Notes: a model not told the origin generated them from the letters alone. 64,000 bases of DNA from [Phialemoniopsis] sp. UDSM-2020 (GCA_018873225.1 JAEILZ010000004.1:1302001-1366000); one strand, 5' to 3'; counted from the first letter of the stretch, positions 11,201-22,255 are shown. Program-made: numbers and translations.

Positions 11201-11663
11201 AATCAAGAGTCAACAACCAAATGAAGCGATCTTGAGACTCCTCACAAACAAGGCTAATATTGACCTGCAAGATTATTTTGGTTCGACAGCGCTGATGTAT
11301 AGCGTTTGCAACGATTTCTGCAGGATCGAGACTGCAAGTCTGCTCCTTGAGATGGGGGCCGATGTCGACATGCAAGATTATCGTGGCTGGACAGTCTTGA
11401 TGCATATCATGTATTCGGAGCATAGGAGCGAAACTGTTAGGCTGATTCTTGAGCGCGGAGCCAATCCTGATATGCAAGACAATTTTGGCTGGACAGCCCT
11501 GATACACGCTGTTTTCCGGACGAGGGAGGATTTTGTCAAGCTGCTCGTGGAGGTGGGCAAGGCCAATGTTGACATACGAGATATCCACGGCAGAACAGCG
11601 TTGGCGTTCGCTACTTCCAGAAAGTGGCTTAGCGGGACATGCATCAAACTCTTACACTCGTGA
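8259..11663 (+). CDS. NLR receptor: HET-s-type amyloid motif, NACHT ATPase, ankyrin repeats
   Basis: Single exon, 1134 aa from the first in-frame ATG (the frame is open from a GTG at 8232). Residues 46-68 form a motif that aligns without gaps to the R1 and R2 repeats of the upstream HeLo protein (N46, S47, V51, S57, V59, V61, G62, N63). The NACHT domain follows, with Walker A GKPGAGKST at 141-149 and Walker B CLCFVDALDECND at 244-256. A helical region ends in the QFIHESVRDYLL segment typical of fungal NACHT-ankyrin proteins. Residues 729-1134 hold about eleven and a half ankyrin repeats. Family knowledge: such NLRs oligomerise on ligand binding, and their N-terminal motif templates the partner's amyloid fold. 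The immediate upstream neighbour is that partner. A missing 5' exon is possible because the motif begins 45 residues in. Confidence 0.92.
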   Translation: MDAHPSVESWGRPSQPPANACPRFCEASNLEYADNGIASYIPRDSNSIHSVQTNGRSSVHVGNITYNCNTTPPGGRALSFNDDWKKRLLDSLRFDQDDTRRDTVDSAIPGTCKWLLKSKAYQDWLDLAQLKEHNGFLWVKGKPGAGKSTLMKLALSEAEKKYKYSTTVVISFFFNARGNDMEKSTAGMYRSLLWRLLENNLDLHAVLDVAKRRSWIRDESYQWTIERLKELFMDTIQCLGSQPCLCFVDALDECNDTEIRDMLSFFEDICEQAMENGIQFRVYFSSRHYPNLGVKHHIALVLENEEGHKDDISKYIKQKLDIGKSAVAELIREELQTKSRGVFLWVALVVGILSKDYTKGKVKELQQKLDEIPGNLHSLFYRILTRDENDRHKLILCIQWMLFARQPLTPEQLYFAVQSGVDQHQLSDWDPTEITETNIWESLLDSSKGLVELTQSKVKKTVQFIHESVRDYLLKDNGLHEIWPDTRDNFLGHSHDRLKHCCATFMRLDISRVLDLSKRLPQAKSGEAAAIRRQADKNFPFMEYATQNILYHADLAQSASVPQDTFLRDFPLELWIKLSNLFEKHEVRRYTPNAKLLYISAERNLHRLIAIHPSALSYLYIGDERYGPPLFAALATGSNEAAKEFLKAEIEARAADDISRHLCSLILRSDDAWPIFKRDFTFSRSKSVESYLKEHSSTLLHALSFINNHNVYTQDRRTLLPQAFVNMCDGNGRTALSYAAERGDEVTARLLIETGKPNPDIVDNSGRTALHYAALESHEGMIRLLVEMGKSNVNGQYHHGQTALLYASIEGNVDAVRMLIEIGRANVDIPDNNGRTALSHVVAWGHTATAELLIEKSEVDLSMPDDNGRPALSHVAGSLTTNEATIKLLLKACKDDIDTIDKDGRTALSHAAYWGCTDTVGLLLEIGEANVDVQNKDGWTALFHAATSHETKESTIRMLLGIGKASVDIRDKDGRTAFIHAIKSQQPNEAILRLLTNKANIDLQDYFGSTALMYSVCNDFCRIETASLLLEMGADVDMQDYRGWTVLMHIMYSEHRSETVRLILERGANPDMQDNFGWTALIHAVFRTREDFVKLLVEVGKANVDIRDIHGRTALAFATSRKWLSGTCIKLLHS
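10443..11660 (+). repeat. ankyrin repeat array inside the NLR gene
   Basis: About eleven full repeats and one partial repeat of roughly 33-36 codons, each with a DG(R/W)TAL-type start and a LLxEIGxAxVDI-type end. Several units still share DNA-level stretches (for example near 10961 and 11171, or 10749 and 10853). This points to past duplication within the array. Confidence 0.9.
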
Positions 11664-12776
11664 GAGTTTGTTTTTACTGATGCTGGTCTTGGTCTCTGAA
11701 CACTGCGAGAGCCTCGAGGCAAAGCATAACCCTAGAGCACACGAAAGAGTAGCACACATGTCATCTCGTCGGTCAAAGCCATGATCCTCATACATTGCCT
11801 GAGGGCCGTGAAGACGTGTCGAAAACGTCGAATCAGCCTTCTATCTGCCTTCTACCAGGCTTCTGATAACATACCGAGCAATGAAAACATCGGTAGCGGA
11901 CATCTCATCGCGGGCTCACCTAGGAGTAGGCTGGATCATGAGGGTCAGCAGTAATGGATCGTACGGATGGCACACCAGGAGGAAAGAGGACTTGTCGAGC
12001 AAGCGAGCTCCGTTTGGCATTTTGAGTCATTAACCTAGGCCAAAGATAGATGCAATTCAGAGGCAGTGTGTTCCAGAAGGGCCAACGCGACACGTTTGAT
12101 TACATGACTGAATGGTACGATCACTGTCGTGGTAGTTTGCAGCGTTTGTTTCAGCATTGCCACCTGATAGTTACTTACTTTGGGACCATGTTTTCATGAG
12201 GCCTCTTGGAGCTTCCGCCTTGCAGCCTGCCTTTAGCTCTCGTCAACAGGTCGGGAAATTTAATTTAATCGCAGATTGATACCTGTCATATGCCATTCCA
12301 AGCAACAAATAAAGGGAGATTGGCCCCTTGTTCTTGGCACTAGGCTTGCGCACTGACCACGAGTCTAAGTTTATTTGACCAAGCAAAGACTTGGAAAACA
12401 TCATCGTTGAAACAAGCCTTGGTCCAAGTGTACAGGGTCACTTCTCCTTTCTCCATAACTAAATCTCCCTATTTTCCAACTTATAATTCGTGACTGTGGC
12501 CGGCATTTCACATCACTACCGTCGCTTTATACTCGTACAGAGCCTTTAATCGCTTCTTCAATCCCAATCTTTCTGAGTTGTGCTGGCAACACGTTGTACT
12601 GGTTCCCCTCCCGTCTGCCTTACATCATAGCTCTGCATAGCGCACCGTTTTCTCGACGCCCCAGACATGTGCTGAACAACACGACGAAGCCAGCGACCCT
12701 TAAAAACTCCCTGAAACTGGTTGCCGACTGTGACTTTCGTCTTTGATACCCCCTCGGTAGTCGACAGCCGTTTCCA
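11664..12776. other. intergenic, no gene recognised
   Basis: About 1.1 kb between the NLR stop and the permease start. The last few hundred bases are rich in C and T, as in a 5' UTR and promoter of a filamentous ascomycete gene. No repeat or RNA gene was recognised. Confidence 0.5.
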
Positions 12777-14703
12777 ATGGCTCCTCTTTATTCCTCCAAC
12801 CTCCAAGCGAACACTCGCGACTCATTGGAGCTCGCCTCCCTCGCCAGTTCCAGCCAAATAGGCCCTGGCACGGCAGACACCGATTCTCGCCCCAGTATCT
12901 CATCTTCGCGACGGCTCTCGCTCGAACAAGACGATCCTCTCGATTCTCACAACCCCGCCTCGAATGCGCGACCCAACTACGGCCACGGCCGGTCCTTCTC
13001 GGTATCATCGGGCTTCGACATCGCGGCCAACCTTTTCCCCCTCTCATCCACAACTGCTGGCGGATATGCGCCGATTGGCGCGCCGACATCAGCCGCACAA
13101 CCGAATGGAGGGCTGGGTGGCGGATCATTAGAGAAACACAAGACGCTGACCTACCTTAATGGTCTCTCCCTGATCATTGGCATCATTATTGGCTCTGGGA
13201 TCTTCTCTGCGCCGAGTCAGGTCAACTCCAATGTCGGGTCGCCAGGAGCAGCTCTGATAGTCTGGGTTATCGCTGGCATCCTGGCCTGGACTGGGGCAAG
13301 CAGCTACGCGGAGCTTGGAGGTGCCATACCATTAAATGGCGGTGCGCAGGTCTACCTCGCCAAAATCATCGGCGAGCTTGCGGGCTTTCTGTTCACTTGG
13401 GTCGCTGTACTGGTTTTGAAACCAGGTAGCGCCGCCATCATTGCCATCATCATGGGGGAGTACTTGGTCAGAGCTTTCATTGGTGCTGAGGCAGAGACGA
13501 TCAATCCCTGGATCAATAAGTCTGTCGCAATAGTCGGACTTCTTGTCGTCACTTTTGTCAACTGTGTCTCGACACGGCTGAGCACCCGGGTCAACGACAT
13601 GCTCATGTTCTTGAAGTTCATCGCGCTGATCGGCGTCACGGTGACGGGTATCGTCGTGGCGATCACGGGGCACTCCTTTTCAGGGACGGCAAATTCAGAC
13701 TGGAAGAACCACGAATGGTTTGAAGGGACGAACAAGAACCTGTCCGGCTGGGCCGTGGCGCTGTATGCAGGCCTCTGGGCCTACGATGGTTGGGACAATG
13801 TACGTATACGACAATTCTACTTTGCTGATGCTCTCCGATTGCTAATACGTGCCCTAGACCAACTTCGTTGTCGGCGAGTTTCGCAACCCCAGCAGAGATC
13901 TGCCTCGTGTTATTCATACCGCGATGCCTTCCGTCATCGTGTGCTACGTCATGGCGAATGTGGCATACTTCCTAGTCCTGCCTTTTGCGAGCATAAATAC
14001 CACTAACACTGTTGCCGTGATGTTTGGCAATAAGGTATTTGGGCCTGTTGGCTCGCTTGTATTTGCCCTCATTGTCAGCGCGTCCTGTTTTGGTGCGCTC
14101 AATAGCTCGACTTTCACATTTGGACGCCTTACTTATGTGGCCGGCCGTGAAGGGTACTTCCCTTCGATGCTTGGACGCATTGGCCTGTCCGCAAACTCGA
14201 TGGAGCGGGCTTCACTGAGCTCAACGCGGACGCGCAACTGGTTTTCAAAGAGACTGTCCAACTTGGTCGCCGATGAGGAGACTGGTCTCTTTTTCACCCC
14301 TATTTACGCGCTTGTCTTGAACGCTCTTCTGATGATTGCCTATGTGGTCGTCGGCGAATTTGGAACTCTTGTTACGTTCTACGGAGTTGCTGGATACACA
14401 TTCTACTTCCTCACGGTACTTGGTTTGATCATCCTCCGAGTCAAGGAACCTCACCTGGAACGACCATACAAGACGTGGATCACGACACCGATCATCTTCT
14501 GCTGCGTCAGCCTGTTTCTCTTGAGCCGGACACTCTTCGCCCAGCCTATACAGACCCTGATAGTGGTGGCATTTGTTGTTGCCGGCATACCAGTCTTCTT
14601 CTGGCGCATCAGAGGGCGGGATCGGCCAGCAAAGCGAGAGATGGGCGAGTCTGGTGAGGGATCAAGCTGGTGGAAGTTTTGGCAGAGCTCAAATAGGCAC
14701 TAG
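12777..14703 (+). CDS. amino-acid permease of the LAT / Mup1-like type (APC superfamily)
   Basis: Exons 12777..13799 and 13858..14703 (58-nt intron, phase 0) give 622 aa. A polar, Ser-rich N-terminal tail of about 120 residues precedes the first membrane helix, which holds the APC signature IIGSGIF. About twelve hydrophobic segments follow. The exon join restores WAYDGWDNTNFVVGEFRNP, a well-conserved LAT-family stretch. The C-terminus is short and charged. Expected role: plasma-membrane uptake of neutral amino acids, perhaps methionine as in yeast Mup1. The substrate cannot be read from sequence. The long N-terminal tail may carry sites for regulated endocytosis; this is inference. Confidence 0.88.
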
Positions 14704-15099
14704 ATGCCACAAGTCTCAGCATAACGCTGATATTGGCTAGAACTGATGAAGTAAAAATTAAATATAATACAAAACAATATTCAAAGCATCTGACGTGCCT
14801 TCTCTAAAGATCTACGCTCTCGTAAAGCACAGTGGGTGGAGTCGGAAGCTGGTCCAGTGAGCGTTACCCCGAAGCTCTTCGTAATGAGGCTCGAACCGGG
14901 TCTAGCCGCTGCCAATTAGTGTCATTCTCCAGGGGTCTTTGCGCGAATGACGCAACTAAAATTATCAATCGCCCTCGGATCTCCGAGCGACGCTGATGTC
15001 CAGACATCAGAAATGCGCCGGGGAAGGAAAACTACCCAGCTTCATGTCCAGGGCGAGGTAGAGTCCTGCGGATGAGGTGAATCTGTCAACGGTTCATTT
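14704..15099. other. short intergenic region
   Basis: About 0.4 kb between two plus-strand genes: permease 3' UTR and AIM32 promoter. An A/T-rich stretch after 14750 fits a polyadenylation region. Confidence 0.5.
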
Positions 15100-16214
15100 A
15101 TGTCTCGAGCGCCCTTCTCGAAAGTCTTGCGCGCCCTCGCCCGCAACGGCTGGGCGGCGCAGAGGAGGCCGTACTCGAGTCGCAAAGCAGCGCCGCCCTT
15201 CCCGACGGTCCAGAGCTGCCCGCAGCCGACATGCGATTGTGCGGCAACACCGCCGATGCCCGACGGGCTGGAGATTGACCACAAGGGTATACTGAACGGC
15301 AACATCACGAGCTATTTCGAACATGTGCTCATATGTACGGGGAGAACGGACTGGCCCTCGAGGATAGAGGAGGAGAACAGCGGCGACAACCTCGCGGCGG
15401 ACCTGAAGGAGCTCTTTGGTCGGGGAGGTGTGTATAGCGATGTAAGTCTTCTCTCCCATCGTTGTGCAACCAAGAGCCAAGACTAACCAAGAGCCAGCCG
15501 TACCACAATGTGTCCACCCTAAACTCGTCCTTCCCCTCCTCAATACCCAAGCGCTCCGAGCTGCAGACCACCTCGGTCTACCTCCTCCCCAGCTTCAAAT
15601 ATGTGCCCTTCCTGCCGCGCATCTCGTTCGACAGCGTCGAGGCCCTGGCCAAGGGCTTCCTGCTCCCCGAGAAGCTACACCCGGCGCACGACGGCCTCTC
15701 GCCCATACACCGCGACCGCCTCACCCGCAAAGCTGCGTACCAGGAGCTCCTGTGGGGCGTGCGCGACGTACGCGACATTATGGTGCTCGTGTGCGGGCAC
15801 GGCGGGCGCGACATGCGCTGCGGCGTCATGGCGCCCGTCCTGGAAGCCGAGTTCGAGAGGCAGCTGCCGGCCGCTGGGGTGGAGGTGCTGCACGGGCCGG
15901 TCGAGGCCGAGACACCCGAGGGCTTGATCGAGGGGCCGACAACGGCGGAGGCAGCTGCGCAGACGGCGCGCATTGGTGCGATTAGCCATATTGGCGGGCA
16001 CAAGTATGCGGGCAATGTGATTATTTATTTACCTCCGAATATGAAGACGGAGGACGGCCGGCCGCATCCCCTGGCCGGCCACGGCATTTGGTATGGAAGG
16101 GTAGAACCTAGACATGTGGAGGGCGTTATACGAGAAACGATCAAGAAGGGCCACATCATTGTCGAGCTGTTTAGAGGTGGTATAGATCCGCAGCGCAAGA
16201 TACTGAGGTTATAG
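15100..16214 (+). CDS. AIM32: thioredoxin-like [2Fe-2S] ferredoxin, Aim32 family
   Basis: Exons 15100..15441 and 15498..16214 (56-nt intron with GACTAAC branch site, phase 0) give 352 aa. The N-terminus (RALARNGWAAQRRPYSSRK) is a typical mitochondrial presequence. The segment HVLICTGRTDWPSRIE is characteristic of the sucrase/ferredoxin-like Aim32/Apd1 group. The conserved C-terminal part contains VCGHGGRDMRCG and SHIGGHKYAGN, which supply Cys and His residues for the Fe-S cluster. Yeast Aim32 is a mitochondrial redox protein linked to protein import. The role here is inferred from the family. Confidence 0.88.
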
Positions 16215-16496
16215 ATGTGGTTGGAACTTAGAGCAGCAACGGCATTGTACTATAGAAAAAGGGCTGCACTCGAGGAGCCGTGTATAGATTACATAATCTC
16301 ACATTCATGAATGAAGAATTCAAGAACATCACAAGTTTGCATTGAAAAGTTGATGTTTGAGTGGTTGACATCGCGGTCCCACGTGATCACGCGACGCTTT
16401 ACTGACAGCGTCATCCCGCACCTTGATTTTTTTTCCGGACGACTTCAGCACACTGTAGAAACGCTGAGCTGGGCAGTCGGCGGCAAATTCTTCGCC

Positions 16497-18053
16497 ATGA
16501 ATGGGACATCGGCGGCAAGAGACGCCATATCCAATATGTCTCGTCTAGTACCGCGCGGAAATTGTATGATTAGGTCGGTTTCTCGAGTTGGTCCAAGACA
16601 GCAAGGACTTATAAAAGGCGTCCTCCGGAGAAGGCCAGTTCACGCTTCTGCGCCCAGGATAAGATCACAATATTTCTCAACTACGCCAAGGACAAATGCA
16701 CCCGACTCCAAGGCCGACGCGACGTCAGAGCCCAAGGGGAACAAGGAACAGAAATCTTCACACCCGCCCAAACCCCAGAACCCCAAAAAGCCCAAACGGG
16801 GCCGAAACACCATCCTCTTCCTCCTCTCCGCAGTAGCCATAGTCGGCATAGCTGGGACCGGCTTCGAAGACCAGCCAGGTCTGCCCCCTTCCTCGGCGCA
16901 GAGCCTCCTCGCCCGCTTTCTCTACGGCCAGCCCCTCAACCAGGAGCGCTTCGTCCCCTTCACCATCGTCGACCGCGAGCAGGTCTCGCCCACGGCCTTT
17001 GTCATCACCGTCCGCCCCAAGCACACCCTCTCCTCCTCCACGAGTTGGCTCGCTGGCGGTGCCCTGCACCCCAACGTAGGCGTCATCCGGGATGCCTGGC
17101 GCCATGGCCTCTGGGCCGTCGAGATCAAGCAGCCCCAGCTCCAGGTCGCGCGTGACTACACGCCGCTGCCGCCGCGCAGGGGGTGCGCCGAGGCGGAGCT
17201 GGAAAGGGGCGACCTGCGGTTTCTTATTAGGCGGATGCCGCGCGGCGAGGTGTCGTCGTACCTGTCGGGTCTGCCCGTCGGCGCCGACGTCGAGCTACGC
17301 GGGCCGCACTACGGGTTCGACCTCGCGGCACGCATGGGCCTTGACGACGACCGGGGAGAGCCGCCGGCACGTGCGGTCTTCCTGGCCGGCGGGACGGGCA
17401 TTGCGCCTGCGCTCCAGGCAGTTAGGGCGATTCTGGGTCGGGAGGAGGGCGTCGTGCAGGCGGACACGGGGAACGGCCATCAAGGGGCTGGGCCTGTGGT
17501 GGATGTGTTCTGGGCGAATCGTGTGCGGGCGGACTGTGTGGGCTGCGGCGATGGCCTCCTAGCGACTTCTAAGGCGGCGACGGCGGCTGGCGACGGCATG
17601 AATGCTCCGACCGAGCCGCTGCCCGGGTCGATCATGGACCAGCTGCGCGAGATGAAGGCGCAGTACGGCGACCGGCTCAATTTGCGGTGCTTCGTGGACG
17701 AGGAGCGGAACTTCATCGGCGCCAAGGACGTTACGGCGACCCTGCAGCCACAGCAAAAGAAAGCCAAGAGGGCTGCTGGGGAGGCGCCCGACTGTCGGTA
17801 TCACGATGGGAAGATACTGGAGTGGACCGATACGGATGTGTTGAGGGCAACTGACGGCGAGGGCAGAGCCTGCGCATGTGATGGGAAGAACTTGGCGATT
17901 GTGTCGGGACCGGATGGTTTCATCCAGGCCTTTGCTGGACCCAAACGATGGGCTCATGGCAAGGAGCTGCAGGGCCAGGTCGGAGGCGTGTTGGGCGATG
18001 TGAAGAGAAGATACCCTGATTTACTGAAGGACTGGCTTGTACTGAAGCTATAG
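16497..18053 (+). CDS. CYC2: mitochondrial FAD-dependent oxidoreductase, Cyc2-like
   Basis: Single exon, 518 aa from the ATG at 16497 (a second ATG at 16536 is equally possible; the frame is open upstream to 16311). The Arg/Ser-rich N-terminus is a mitochondrial presequence. It is followed by a Lys/Pro-rich stretch and one hydrophobic helix (ILFLLSAVAIVGIAG) that would anchor the protein in the inner membrane. A ferredoxin-reductase-type FAD domain carries RDYTPLPP near residue 219. The NAD-binding part has GGTGIAP near 298, and a CxxC-containing insertion (DCVGCGDG) is present. In yeast, Cyc2 helps reduce haem for attachment to cytochrome c. It ends convergent with NEO1. Confidence 0.78.
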   Translation: MNGTSAARDAISNMSRLVPRGNCMIRSVSRVGPRQQGLIKGVLRRRPVHASAPRIRSQYFSTTPRTNAPDSKADATSEPKGNKEQKSSHPPKPQNPKKPKRGRNTILFLLSAVAIVGIAGTGFEDQPGLPPSSAQSLLARFLYGQPLNQERFVPFTIVDREQVSPTAFVITVRPKHTLSSSTSWLAGGALHPNVGVIRDAWRHGLWAVEIKQPQLQVARDYTPLPPRRGCAEAELERGDLRFLIRRMPRGEVSSYLSGLPVGADVELRGPHYGFDLAARMGLDDDRGEPPARAVFLAGGTGIAPALQAVRAILGREEGVVQADTGNGHQGAGPVVDVFWANRVRADCVGCGDGLLATSKAATAAGDGMNAPTEPLPGSIMDQLREMKAQYGDRLNLRCFVDEERNFIGAKDVTATLQPQQKKAKRAAGEAPDCRYHDGKILEWTDTDVLRATDGEGRACACDGKNLAIVSGPDGFIQAFAGPKRWAHGKELQGQVGGVLGDVKRRYPDLLKDWLVLKL

Positions 18054-18241
18054 ACTGTATAACATCATGATGTATAATAATACGTATATCACGTAGAGCT
18101 TTGCAGCCTTCTTGAGCTGGATAGGAGGTTTGGAGAATTGTAACATAAAATAAGCAGCTAGAGATAGACCACTGCATCCCTCTTGATATTCCCTTTAAAC
18201 GCCTAGCTATGCTACATTATCGTCTAGGTCTAGATGACTCA

Positions 18242-21200
18242 TCATATGCTCTGGACCTTTCTATACGCCGGGGGCCTCATGGTCCTCCTGATTAACTTTC
18301 CAGCATACGGTGGTATCAACGATATCGACCCAATAGCAAGAACTCGCCAAACAAAGCCCCTAGAAGAAACATTAGTACTGATTCATATGTCGAGAGAGTC
18401 TTATTCATATAGAGCGGCCACTTACCAAGTAATGACAAATTCAAGGTCGAAATACCCGCCAAGGAAAGGCACAGATCCCGCGAACAGCAAGAATGTCCCG
18501 ACGATGCAGATGATCATAACCGGGTGCCAGGTCGTGATCTCGATGGCCACCATGAGCAGTTCGTTGAGCACAAGGACCGTGTAGCTGACCGCCACCATGC
18601 GTTTGCCATCAACCTCCGTGAAGATCTGTGACAGACCCTGGATCATGCCGCCCTGGTAGATAGACACCAAGACCCAGATGAAGAAGGTGCGGTAGGAGAG
18701 CGAGCGGCCAAGAGTAAGCTCCTTGTACAGTTCCGGATAGAGGTTCGCCACATTCTCGTCGACGTCCTTGTCGAGCACGAGCGACAACACCGGCATGGCC
18801 GTGTAGACGGTCGCATACCCGACGAGCAGCCAATCCTTGTACAGGCCCTCGGGCTCGAACTTGATGGCGATGCTGTACATGGTCTGGCACACGGCGATGA
18901 TGAGACCACGGTGAATGACAAACTGGGCGAGCTTGGCGCTGCGCTTGTAGCTGTTCCTGCCGTGCCACACGAGCAGCTTGGTGAGGTGGTGGAACTGCTC
19001 GATGGAGAAGTCGGCGGCCAGGGAGGCCTGGCGGCCCTCCTTGCCCACGATACCAACACCCACGTCGGCGGCCTGGATCATTGATACGTCATTGCCACCG
19101 TCGCCGATGCAGCAGACACGCTTCTTGGTGTACTCCTTGATGAGTTTCGCCACCTCGGCTTTCTGGGTAGGCGAGCATCGACAGGCCACAACGGTGGGCA
19201 GCTGGACGGCTACCGAGATGAACTCTGTGCGGAAGTGGGTCAGGAACAGGGCGAGACTCTCGCCGTCTATGAGAAGACAAGAGTCCGTCTTGGTGCGGAG
19301 GAAGTCAAGATGGTCTTGGGCATTATCCTTCCGCTTCAGCTTCGCAACGGTGTAGATGTACTGGCCGCGAGCCACCAGCTTGGAGCTTACTGCGACACAG
19401 CGCGCCGTCTCGACCTTGTCGCCTGTCAACATCCAAATCTTGATGCCGGCATTGCGAAGCAGTTCCAAAGACGGCTTGACGTCCCGCTGCAGCTTGTCCT
19501 CGACTCCCGTGACGCCCAACAGCTCCAAATCATTCTCCAAATATTGCGAGACTACGCGTTGCATGCCCGCATCGCGCCCAGCAATCGCGAGCGAGGCTTC
19601 TTGGTAGCTGGAGGAGAACTCCTGGTACTGCTGTGGGGACAGCTTCTTGCGGCCGACCACCAACGTTCTCAAACCCTCTCGCGCCATATTTGAGGTCTCC
19701 TCGTCGAGCCAGTCATTGGACGCAACAATAGAGCCCATGACCGTGTCGGCACCCTTTTGGTAGAACCAGATTTCACCATTGCTGAGAGGCGGGTTGGTCT
19801 CGGTGGTCTTTTGGCAAAACTGGACAATGATGCCCATGCGCTTGCCTTCCGAAGTGAAAGGGAAAACATCGAGAATCCTGACCTGAACAACAGGCCTGCC
19901 AGTCTCTGGCGATTCCAAGATCATCCCCTTCCGGTCACGGTACGCTAATCGCAGACCGACTGCTTCTGTCCATCGTACAATTGCGATTTCGTCAGGGGAG
20001 GAAGCCTGATACGATGTGACCATTTGCCCATCCTCTTCGTCCACCGTCGGGGTGACATTATGACATAGCGCAAGAGCTAGGACAACATCTCGGACGCGAG
20101 AGCCGATCTCGCGACGTTGCCTTGTGGCTCCGACGCTGGTAGTGTTGGTGACTGATGACGGTGTCACCAAGGTGGTATTAGCGGATGGATCCGTGGATGG
20201 TGGGATATGGAACCCCTGCTTGACATAGGTAACCACCTCGTCCATGGCCTCGTTGGCATAGGAGACGGTGCCGACATGGATCTTCTTCATTTCCATCTCG
20301 TTTTGCGTAAGCGTACCGGTCTTATCACTCAGCAGGTACTCAATTCGCCCAAGGTCCTCGGGAATCGTGCTAGTGCGCACAACAGCCCCCGGAATGCCGG
20401 GATCCCTTTGTATGAACCAAGAATAGACGCTCTTGCCTAGATCTAGATTGACTCGTAGACTGATGGGAACAATCGTCGAGAACAACACGAGGAACCGCAT
20501 GATCTTGACATACCACACGTTGCCTTCCGTGTTGCCGAAACCTTCCAACGCGACCAGAATGACTGATAGTGCCAACGTCAACGCGCAAAGAATTTTCGTT
20601 AGAGAATTGATCTCATATTCTAAGAGACCGGTCTTTGACCGTGAAGGCGCAGTCGATAGAGCCGATCGAGTCTGTGGTCCTGTATATATGATCATTGCCA
20701 GAGCAGCCGCGTGCGAGGCGATGATAGTGTTGGCCCAGGCAGTGTTGTCAATGGACAACGGGGCCGTGTTGGACTGGTCATCGTGGCTTGGCAGGCTTGC
20801 CGTGTTGTCCATAGCATCTTCCCTCGAAGAGAGGAGTTCTATTGTGCCCGCAAACTCGTTCACCTTCCTGTCTGGCTTGCCTCCAGTGACACGCAGTCGT
20901 ACGAGCTCCTCGGTGGACAAGTTCTGTGACAGTGGTGAAGCAAGGCGCAGCTTCCAGTCTGTCTCGCCGTCTAGTTGATCTGTCCTGATAAAAACTTCTC
21001 CGCTAGGACCAGAGGTATCATCGGCTTTGGACCCTACATCCTTGGCTTTTCCAGCTCGGCCTTGACTGTCCGCTCCTTCTTCAACATGGTCAAGCAGGAG
21101 AGGCTCGCTTTGCTGCGGTGGTTCTTCTACAGCAGGAGCAGCAGCATGGCTGGTGTCTTGGGAAATACACTTCAAGATGATGACGTCGGCAGGCACTCTC

Positions 21201-22255
21201 TGGCCCTTGGTCAGTTTAAGAACATCGCCGACTTTGAGGTCTCGCGACTTCTTTGCAATTTCAACGACTGATGAAGCAGGACGCCTGCGGACACCGTCGC
21301 TCTCGGCCTGCTCCTCCTCCTCCTGGATGTCTGATAGCCTGTCGGTCTGCTGAGCGGGCCGCTTCTTTCCTTTCGGGAGAGATGCCGACTTCAGCTTCTT
21401 TTGCGGACGATACCTCTGTGCTGAGCTGCCTGGTTCGTTAAATTGGAGAACGGTATAAGCCTCGGCGTTGGCTTCGTTGTCGCGTTTCCGCCTCTCAATG
21501 TCATCGTACGCTTCCTTGCCCAGGGTGATGACCAGTACGAATGCCAGAGGAGCGATGTAGGTAGATAGATAGCCAATCCGGAGCTGTGGGATGGCCTGGG
21601 AGAGGGCGACGAGGAGAAAGTACATGTTGAAGAAGAAGGAGAATTCGTTATAAAGCGTGACCGGTAAGAACGAAAAGGCTGTATACTTGGCGTTGGACAC
21701 CAGGTTTGGTGGATATCGTTTTGATTGGGCTGACCCCACGGCAACAAGCCTTGACGATGAGGGATCATTATCTTCCTTATCCTGCTCGCTGTCACTATTG
21801 TCGTCGTTGTTATTTGCGCTGGCGGAGGACATGAAGCTCGGCAACCGCAAGCCGCTCGCAAAAGACCGCCGCCTGCGGGAGCCTCCCTCGTTTAGCAGGG
21901 GGGCGTCATCCCCATCACTTGGTCTCCCGTCCAAGTGGCTGGACGAGGGCCCATCCCCATCGCTCAACAGACCTCGCGCATCTTCGTCGAGGCCATCCCG
22001 GCCGTGGCCGAGCTCTCCATAGCCCCGTGTCCGGTTGCCCGCCCGTCGCAATCCACCCATGCGAAGATTGCGCAACGCTATTCGCGGGGCCTTGTGCTCT
22101 GCGGCTTCCTGGTTCTGGCCTAGAAGGCCGGACCTCCGGGGCTGGCTGGTGGTCTTGGGGTCAAGCTCCTCAAGGTCGATTTCAAGATCGGAGTCGGAGT
22201 CGGCGGAAGGGGAATCGGGAGGGTCGGCGGGCTCGTAAGACGCTGGAGAAGGCAT
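18242..22255 (-). CDS. NEO1: P4-type ATPase (phospholipid flippase), Neo1 family
   Basis: Exons complement(18426..22255) and complement(18242..18359) give 1315 aa. The large frame seems to stop at 18422, but GTAAGT overlaps that point. A 66-nt intron with ACTAAT branch site leads to a final exon ending PPAYRKVQSI, matching the family C-terminus. Features: an acidic, Ser-rich N-terminal tail, DGET in the actuator domain, the DKTGTLT phosphorylation motif with Asp644, and GDGGNDVSM in the hinge. Ten membrane helices are expected, as in the family. Neo1 flips phospholipids in Golgi/endosomal membranes and works without a Cdc50 subunit. The first ATG in frame is at 22255; a short upstream exon is possible because codons before it look coding-like back to a TAA. 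Confidence 0.92.

Noticed and set aside
14880..14900. Second B-box-like string (GGCTCGAACC)
   Set aside because: The flanks do not fold into a cloverleaf and no A-box lies at the right distance.
15464..15985. Arg-rich 173-aa and other frames overlapping AIM32
   Set aside because: They are out-of-frame readings of the GC-rich second exon; only one frame joins to exon 1 and gives Aim32 motifs.
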